From contig JAFQOY010000130.1 of the NCBI GenBank assembly GCA_017412025.1, forward strand, positions 1 through 19,751: a stretch of DNA of 19,751 nucleotides, given 5' to 3'. Source of the stretch: Clostridia bacterium (GTDB lineage Bacteria > Bacillota_A > Clostridia > Christensenellales > Aristaeellaceae). Positions 15,379 to 19,751 of the stretch are shown here, one piece after another (within the stretch, counting starts at the first letter, position 1; each line of letters starts with the position of its first letter). Below the pieces are notes generated by a model. The model worked only from the letters and a program-made list of their open reading frames with translations, was not told the DNA's origin and searched no databases. Both the position numbers and the translations under genes were made by a program.

Positions 15379-15407
15379 TGTATCGCCAAAACTGCACAGG
15401 ATTCCAA
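15379..15407 (-). promoter_or_regulatory. Candidate promoter of the giant surface gene
   Basis: TTGGAA (complement of 15402-15407) and GATACA (complement of 15379-15384) lie 17 bases apart on the minus strand. The -35 matches consensus at four of six bases and the -10 at three of six, so it is weak. Confidence 0.3.
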
Positions 15408-15437
15408 TCTAATCAATTTTAATGCATATGAACGTAC

Positions 15438-15466
15438 TTGTCAAGAAAAGCGATTTGTGTTATTCT
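15438..15466 (+). promoter_or_regulatory. Sigma-A promoter of the thioesterase operon
   Basis: TTGTCA (15438-15443), a 17-base spacer and TATTCT (15461-15466) give a good vegetative promoter on the plus strand. Transcription should begin near 15473, leaving a leader of about 140 bases before the thioesterase ATG. Confidence 0.65.
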
Positions 15467-15472
15467 TCAAAG

Positions 15473-15491
15473 GAATTCACGCAATGAATTC
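15473..15491. promoter_or_regulatory. Candidate operator at the thioesterase transcription start
   Basis: GAATTCA (15473-15479), five bases and TGAATTC (15485-15491) form a perfect inverted repeat with 7-bp arms. It begins where transcription should start, a usual place for a repressor site. I do not recognise it as the FapR consensus. Confidence 0.5.
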
Positions 15492-15521
15492 ATAAAAGAA
15501 ATGAACGGAATCCACGCAAAG

Positions 15522-15575
15522 GCATTCGCGTAAGGTATGCGCGCAATGCATAATCCGCAGGCGTTTCCCTGCGGA
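15522..15575 (+). promoter_or_regulatory. Structured 5' leader of the thioesterase mRNA
   Basis: TCCGCAGG (15554-15561) pairs perfectly with CCTGCGGA (15568-15575) around a 6-base loop. Just before it, GCATTCGCG (from 15522) can pair with CGCG and AATGC ending at 15549. No T run follows the second hairpin, so it is not a terminator by itself. No known riboswitch class was recognised. Confidence 0.45.
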
Positions 15576-15611
15576 TCGACGCGTTGCCCATGCCCTGTAT
15601 GGAGGCAAAAC

Positions 15612-16361
15612 ATGCAGAAAACACATTCAGAAACATTCATTGTCCGGGGCACAGATTGCGATCTGTACCGCCGGATGCGTCTTGACAGGCTCTTTATCGC
15701 CATGCAGGAGGGTGGCGAGCAGCATGCGCAGGCGCTAGGCTTTGGCTACGACGCCATGATGGCCCGCGGGCTGTTTTTCGTGCTCTCGCGCATTCACGTC
15801 AGCATTGCGCGCATGCCGCGCTCCGGCGAGACCGTGGTGCACACCACCTGGCCCGGCGTCTGCAACCGCTTCTTCTGTCCGCGCTATCACACGTTCTCCC
15901 TTGAGGACGGCACGCCGCTGGCCAGCGTCGGCGCGCTCTGGGTAATTCTGGATACCGAAAACCGCAAAATCGTCAGCCCGGCTTCCGCCTCGCTCCCCTT
16001 CCCGGATAACAGCGATATCCCCACCCCCGTGTCGCTGCCCATGCGCGCGCCCGCTCCGGCCTCCGGCGGCGAATCATTCCTGCGTACGCCCGTGTTCAGC
16101 GAGTTTGACGTCAACGGCCATGTCAACAACACCAAATACATCGCCTGGCTCTGCGACGCGCTGGGCAGGCAGGCGCTTGACGGGCAGTTCATCTGCGACC
16201 TGACCGCCAGCTATGAAAAGGAAATCCGCAGCGAAGCGCCCAGAACGCTCACGCTCTCCTGCGACGGATCGCGCTTCTCCTTCCTCGTCGCCGGGGAGGA
16301 CTGCGCAAAGAACTTCACGGCCTCGGGCACGCTGCAGAAGGAGGTTGTCTGCCATGAATGA
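15612..16361 (+). CDS. Acyl-ACP thioesterase (FatA/FatB family)
   Basis: This 249-residue enzyme releases free fatty acids from acyl carrier protein in the cytoplasm. The start is ATG at 15612 with GGAGG six bases upstream; the frame is open for 25 codons before it, but without a site. The fold is a double hot-dog. The N-terminal half has the acyl-binding helix DRLFIAMQEGGEQHAQALG, then LSRIHVSIARMPRSGETVVH and the conserved TTWP. The C-terminal half has FDVNGHVNNTKYIAWLCDAL, whose Asn-x-His pair corresponds to the catalytic Asn and His of plant FatB. The length is normal for bacterial members. Its stop overlaps the start of the next small gene by eight bases, so the two are translationally coupled. 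The inverted repeat at its transcription start suggests regulation. Chain-length preference cannot be read from the sequence. Confidence 0.93.
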   Translation: MQKTHSETFIVRGTDCDLYRRMRLDRLFIAMQEGGEQHAQALGFGYDAMMARGLFFVLSRIHVSIARMPRSGETVVHTTWPGVCNRFFCPRYHTFSLEDGTPLASVGALWVILDTENRKIVSPASASLPFPDNSDIPTPVSLPMRAPAPASGGESFLRTPVFSEFDVNGHVNNTKYIAWLCDALGRQALDGQFICDLTASYEKEIRSEAPRTLTLSCDGSRFSFLVAGEDCAKNFTASGTLQKEVVCHE

Positions 16362-16629
16362 AACGCTTCGCGCCATGCGCGACCGCGCGCTGCGCGAGCC
16401 GGATTTCCGCGCGCAGCTGCTTGCCACCCGCAGCGCGGCGGATCCGCTCCTGGCGCTGTGCGCCCTTGCTCAGGCAAACGGCTACCCGCTTTCCCTGGGC
16501 GATATCATCTCAGACGGCGAGGAATTCTGCTGCAATCAGATGAAATCCACCAACGGCGGCAATCCCATGCCCTACGACTGCTTCGGCTTTGACGACGCAT
16601 ACGAGATGTTCTTCGTCTCCATCGCGTGA
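16354..16629 (+). CDS. Small Nif11-like protein of unknown function, coupled to the thioesterase
   Basis: This is a 91-residue protein whose ATG at 16354 lies inside the end of the thioesterase gene and is served by AAGGAGG (16338-16344), nine bases away. Residues about 1-48 (ETLRAMRDRALREPDFRAQL, then DPLLALCALAQANGYPLSLGD) match the pattern of Nif11-type leader domains: a helix with D/EPxxRxxL, then LAxxxGY and an acidic turn. GEEFCCNQMKSTNGGNPMPY follows, with two cysteines and a Gly-Gly. The tail DCFGFDDAYEMFFVSIA is acidic and aromatic. Nif11 leaders precede some ribosomally made peptides, but no modifying enzyme or transporter is visible nearby. A stand-alone helical partner of the thioesterase is equally possible. 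That the gene is real is well supported by its ribosome site and terminator; the function is open. Confidence 0.78.
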   Translation: MNETLRAMRDRALREPDFRAQLLATRSAADPLLALCALAQANGYPLSLGDIISDGEEFCCNQMKSTNGGNPMPYDCFGFDDAYEMFFVSIA

Positions 16630-16642
16630 TTCTGAACACCGC

Positions 16643-16679
16643 AAAAACGCATCCGGTTTTCGTGACCGGATGCGTTTTT
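16643..16679. terminator. Bidirectional intrinsic terminator
   Basis: AAAAACGCATCCGGT (16643-16657) pairs perfectly over 15 bp with ACCGGATGCGTTTTT (16665-16679) around a 7-base loop. T runs appear on both strands. It separates the convergent small-protein gene (stop at 16629) and membrane-protein gene (stop at 16684). Confidence 0.95.
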
Positions 16680-16683
16680 CGTA

Positions 16684-17829
16684 TCAATTTCTGCTCGGCG
16701 CTTCGCACTTCTCGCACGGCTCAAGCCTCGTGTATGGGCTCTTGTTGATGTCCTTATACGTGAAGCTGCCCGAAAGCGGCAGGTATTTTTCGCTCACGGA
16801 CGGACAGTTCTGACTCGCATGGTACTTCCTGCCGCCGTCCTTGTTGTAGTAGAGCTTGGTTTTCGGGCCCGGCGTCGGCGTGGGCGTGGGTTCCGGGCTG
16901 GGCGTAGGCGTCAGGTTCGGGTCGGGCGTCGGCGTGGCCGCGACGACCAGGATGCCGCTGGAGAGCGAATTGGGATCGACATACCACCCATTGCCCTCAA
17001 AGAGCACGACCACGTCATACTGATATGTGCGCATCTCACCGCTGTACTTGACGTCCGCTTCCACCGTGATGGTGCGCGCCGTGCTCGAATCCGTGCCGGT
17101 CGGCGCGCTCATCTGCCGCCAGTCCTCCAGCGGACGCTGACCAAATTTCCAGTACAGCTGCTGGGAAGCAGAATCGCCCTCCAGCCTTTCTCTCCACGTC
17201 GGCGGCGTGTAATTCACCATATCGGCCACGACGCGCTTGCGCCACTTCTCCATGAAGTTTTCAAGCGCAACCTCCGCCTTCGACTTCTCGGTGGAGACGT
17301 AGTCCGTCGCACCCGTGTCCGTCAGGCCCAGATCCAGGCCGGATTCGTCCACGCTGCCGCCAAAAAGGCCGACCTCCTGCACGCCCACAAAGCTGCTCAG
17401 CGGATCCTCCGCGGCATATTCACTCCCGGTGTACATCGTGATCAGCGGCGTGCCCGTCGGCACAGCCGTGACTGCGGCAAAGACGTTCTGCTGCCTGCGG
17501 ATTTTTGTGCTGCTCTGCGCGCCCAGCGCTGTGACGAGCGTAAAGACCATCAGCAGGCCGTATACCGCCGTCAGGATCATCCGCCCGGGAAACAGAAACG
17601 CGCGCATCAGCCACATCAGAATCAGGCAGAGCACCGTCAGAATCATGAAAATCCAGCGGACAGGCTGGAAAAAGACGGCGAGCAGACCCAGAACCGGAAG
17701 GAGAATAAAGAACAGCATCAGAAACAGCAGATTCCACTCCTGCTTGGGCCGTTTGGGGCGCGGCTTGCGCCTGAGCGCCTTCGCAGAACCCGCCGGCGCC
17801 GCGCTGTAGCCCGATCTGTTTGATCTCAT
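16684..17829 (-). CDS. Membrane protein with extracellular domain, Thr/Pro stalk and zinc-ribbon-like C-terminus
   Basis: I do not recognise the whole 381-residue protein. The start is ATG at 17829-17827 with GGAGG nine bases upstream. The first 30 residues are very basic (ALRRKPRPKRPKQEW). Three hydrophobic helices follow at about 32-54, 58-76 and 83-103, so the rest probably lies outside the cell. The region at about 130-295 has VALENFMEKWRKRVVADMVNYTPP and GNGWYVDPNSL, resembling small NTF2-like or transpeptidase-associated domains, but only loosely. A stalk of TPxP repeats spans about 303-327. The last 50 residues hold KYHASQNC and EPCEKC. This His-Cys, then Cys-x2-Cys pattern resembles the metal-binding domain seen in Ada and at the ends of some Gram-positive exported proteins. 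Cytoplasmic zinc binding is normal for such a fold, so an outside location is notable. Confidence 0.8.
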   Translation of the reverse strand: MRSNRSGYSAAPAGSAKALRRKPRPKRPKQEWNLLFLMLFFILLPVLGLLAVFFQPVRWIFMILTVLCLILMWLMRAFLFPGRMILTAVYGLLMVFTLVTALGAQSSTKIRRQQNVFAAVTAVPTGTPLITMYTGSEYAAEDPLSSFVGVQEVGLFGGSVDESGLDLGLTDTGATDYVSTEKSKAEVALENFMEKWRKRVVADMVNYTPPTWRERLEGDSASQQLYWKFGQRPLEDWRQMSAPTGTDSSTARTITVEADVKYSGEMRTYQYDVVVLFEGNGWYVDPNSLSSGILVVAATPTPDPNLTPTPSPEPTPTPTPGPKTKLYYNKDGGRKYHASQNCPSVSEKYLPLSGSFTYKDINKSPYTRLEPCEKCEAPSRN

Positions 17830-17949
17830 AGTCTATCGCCTCCGCTTCAACTCGTATTCCTTCATACAAAACAGACGAAACAAACGAGGCTTTCCATGCG
17901 GATTCTCGCCATTTCGCCAGCAATTTTCTTTTCAAAAACTGATTGAGAC

Positions 17950-17958
17950 ATTATAGCA
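17950..17958 (-). promoter_or_regulatory. Extended -10 promoter of the membrane-protein gene
   Basis: On the minus strand TGCTATAAT (complement of 17950-17958) is an extended -10 box with a perfect TATAAT. The -35 region is only T-rich (TTTTCT). A perfect 10-bp palindrome GCACATGTGC (17956-17965) overlaps the spacer and could bind a regulator. The leader is about 115 bases long. Confidence 0.65.
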
Positions 17959-18027
17959 CATGTGCGCGAAAAAGAAAAGGGAAACGCGAAAAAAGTCGAG
18001 GCAATCCCGTTCGCCAGCGCCGGCGCA

Positions 18028-18054
18028 TAAAAAGACGCGTCCGAAGACGCGTCT
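18028..18054 (-). terminator. Intrinsic terminator of the dikinase gene
   Basis: On the minus strand AGACGCGTC and GACGCGTCT pair over 9 bp (18033-18041 with 18046-18054) around TTCG, giving the very stable C(UUCG)G loop. TTTTTA follows. It lies about 20 bases after the dikinase stop codon. Confidence 0.93.
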
Positions 18055-18074
18055 CTCGATCAGTGAATCTTCAA

Positions 18075-19751
18075 TTACAGCTGACCCTTCCTGTCCTTGA
18101 TCGCAGCCTGGGCAGCGCTCAGACGGGCGATCGGCACGCGGAACGGAGAGCAGGAAACGTAGCTCAGGCCGATCTTGTGGCAGAACTCGATGGAGGACGG
18201 ATCACCACCGTGCTCGCCGCAGATGCCGCAGTGGATGCTCGGACGGACAGCCTTGCCCTTCTCCACGGCCATCTCCATCAGCATGCCCACACCGGTGGTG
18301 TCAAGGCGGGCGAACGGATCGGACTCGTAGATCTTGTTGGCGTAATAGCTCGGCAGGAACTTGCCGGCGTCGTCGCGGCTGAAGCCGAAGGTCATCTGGG
18401 TCAGGTCGTTGGTGCCGAAGCAGAAGAACTCAGCCTCCTCAGCGATCTGATCCGCCGTCAGGCAGGCGCGCGGGATCTCCATCATGGTGCCCACTTCGTA
18501 CTTGAGCTCGATGCCGGAGGCGGCAACCAGCTCGTCGGCAACCTTGACGACGATATCCTTGACGAACTTCATCTCCTTGACCTCGCCCGGCAGCGGAATC
18601 ATGATTTCCGGCACAACCTTCCAGTCGGCGTGGCGGGCCTGCACAGCCAGCGCAGCCTTGATGACCGCACGGGTCTGCATCGCAGCGATTTCCGGATAGG
18701 TGACGGTCAGGCGGCAGCCGCGGTGACCCATCATCGGGTTGAACTCATGCAGGTCATTGATGATCTGCCTGATGTAGGCGACGGACTTGCCCTGCGCATC
18801 GGCCAGCGCCTTGATGTCGTCCTCTTCGGTCGGCACAAACTCATGCAGCGGCGGATCGAGGAAGCGGACGGTCATCGGATAGCCCTCCAGCGCCTCGAAC
18901 ATGCCCTCAAAGTCGGCCTGCTGCATCGGCTCGATCTTGGCCAGCGCAGCCTCGCGCTCCTCGACGGTCTCCGCGCAGATCATCTGGCGGAACGCGCCGA
19001 TGCGGTCCGGATCAAAGAACATATGCTCGGTGCGGCACAGGCCGATGCCCTGCGCGCCAAAAGCCCTCGCCTGCTTCGCGTCGGCCGGGGAATCCGCGTT
19101 GGTGCGAACGCCCAGGGTCTTATACTTGTCGGCCAGCTCCATGATGCGGCCGAAGTAGCCGGAAGCGACGTTGGCCGGAACGGTCGGGATCAGCTCGCCA
19201 TAGATGCAGCCGGTGGAGCCGTCCAGGGAGATCAGGTCGTTTTCACGATAGGTCCTGCCGGCGAGGGTGAAGCACTTGTTCTCCTCGTCCATCTTGATCT
19301 CGCCGCAGCCGGAGACGCAGCAGGTGCCCATGCCGCGGGCGACGACGGCCGCGTGAGAGGTCTGTCCGCCGCGCACGGTCAGGATGCCCTGCGCATACTT
19401 CATGCCCTCGATGTCCTCCGGAGAGGTCTCAAGGCGAACCAGAACGACCTTCTCGCCGTTCTTGCCGCGCTCGGCAGCGTCCTCAGCGGTGAAGACGATC
19501 TTGCCGGCGGCAGCGCCCGGGGAAGCGGCGATGCCCTTGCCCACCGGGACGGCCTTCTTCAGCGCAGCCGCGTCAAACTGCGGATGCAGCAGCATGTCAA
19601 GGCTCTTGGCGTCGATCTGCATCAGCGCCTCTTCCTCGGTGATCATGCCCTCGTCGATCAGGTCGCAGGCGATCTTGATGGCGGCGGCGGCGGTGCGCTT
19701 GCCGTTGCGGGTCTGCAGCATGTAGAGCTTCTTGTCCTCGATGGTGAACTC
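18075..19751 (-). CDS. ppdK: Pyruvate,phosphate dikinase, C-terminal 558 residues (partial)
   Basis: The gene enters from the right edge; about 300 N-terminal residues with the ATP-grasp domain lie outside, since the full family is about 870-900 residues. The reaction is pyruvate + ATP + Pi to or from PEP + AMP + PPi. The first visible codons give EFTIEDKKLYMLQTRNGKRT, the conserved end of the nucleotide-binding part. The swivelling phosphohistidine domain has GGQTSHAAVVARGMG with the catalytic His. The C-terminal TIM barrel has FCFGTNDLTQMTFGFSRDD and HCGICGEHGGDPSSI with the catalytic Cys, ending near SCSPFRVPIARLSAAQAAI. No frameshift or missing key residue was seen. In anaerobes the enzyme often works in glycolysis or in PEP formation with pyrophosphate. 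It ends at a strong terminator and is not in an operon with the next gene. Confidence 0.98.
   Translation of the reverse strand, partial: EFTIEDKKLYMLQTRNGKRTAAAAIKIACDLIDEGMITEEEALMQIDAKSLDMLLHPQFDAAALKKAVPVGKGIAASPGAAAGKIVFTAEDAAERGKNGEKVVLVRLETSPEDIEGMKYAQGILTVRGGQTSHAAVVARGMGTCCVSGCGEIKMDEENKCFTLAGRTYRENDLISLDGSTGCIYGELIPTVPANVASGYFGRIMELADKYKTLGVRTNADSPADAKQARAFGAQGIGLCRTEHMFFDPDRIGAFRQMICAETVEEREAALAKIEPMQQADFEGMFEALEGYPMTVRFLDPPLHEFVPTEEDDIKALADAQGKSVAYIRQIINDLHEFNPMMGHRGCRLTVTYPEIAAMQTRAVIKAALAVQARHADWKVVPEIMIPLPGEVKEMKFVKDIVVKVADELVAASGIELKYEVGTMMEIPRACLTADQIAEEAEFFCFGTNDLTQMTFGFSRDDAGKFLPSYYANKIYESDPFARLDTTGVGMLMEMAVEKGKAVRPSIHCGICGEHGGDPSSIEFCHKIGLSYVSCSPFRVPIARLSAAQAAIKDRKGQL

Noticed and set aside
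15537..15611. Upstream extension of the thioesterase by 25 codons
   Set aside because: It would run through the leader hairpin at 15554-15575 and lacks a ribosome site. ATG at 15612 has GGAGG six bases upstream.
16354..16629. Calling the small gene a bacteriocin precursor
   Set aside because: The leader resemblance is moderate and no modification enzyme, peptidase or transporter gene is in view, so only the Nif11-like resemblance is stated.

Overview
The window looks like chromosomal DNA from a GC-rich anaerobic Firmicute of class Clostridia, probably a gut-type organism. The evidence is strong AGGAGG-type ribosome binding sites with several GTG starts, a sodium-pumping decarboxylase operon, pyruvate,phosphate dikinase, a bacterial FatA/FatB-type thioesterase, and a giant surface protein of SpaA/SdrD-type modules. 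The exact taxon cannot be fixed from sequence reading alone. I saw no rRNA, tRNA, CRISPR array, insertion sequence or phage gene.

Layout. Positions 1-4392 (minus strand, read right to left) hold a biotin-dependent sodium-pump operon: carboxyltransferase (mmdA-like), gamma subunit (oadG-like), biotin carrier, beta membrane subunit (oadB) and the first 143 codons of oadA. It carries both a CoA-ester type (12S) and a 2-oxoacid type (5S) carboxyltransferase around one biotin carrier and one Na+ pump. Positions 4599-6358 (minus) hold a secreted protein of unknown function followed, with overlap, by a YtqB/MnmM-type tRNA methyltransferase. Positions 6492-7352 (plus) hold an Mrp/NBP35 iron-sulfur carrier ATPase with a textbook terminator. 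Positions 7544-15319 (minus) are a single 2,591-residue predicted lipoprotein built of about ten SpaA/Cna-B-like modules, one linker region and twelve SdrD-B-like modules, with no LPXTG anchor. Positions 15612-16629 (plus) hold an acyl-ACP thioesterase overlapping a 91-residue Nif11-like small protein. Positions 16684-17829 (minus) hold a three-helix membrane protein with a Thr/Pro stalk and a zinc-ribbon-like tail. Positions 18075-19751 (minus) are the C-terminal 558 residues of pyruvate,phosphate dikinase.

The metabolic genes fit a fermentative anaerobe that conserves energy through decarboxylation-driven Na+ export and interconverts pyruvate and PEP with pyrophosphate. The remaining genes concern the cell surface, iron-sulfur assembly, tRNA modification and fatty acid release. 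The intergenic regions are short and hold recognisable hairpin terminators (7367-7400, 7489-7524, 16643-16679, 18028-18054), plausible sigma-A promoters (15438-15466, 17950-17958) and several inverted repeats that could be operators.
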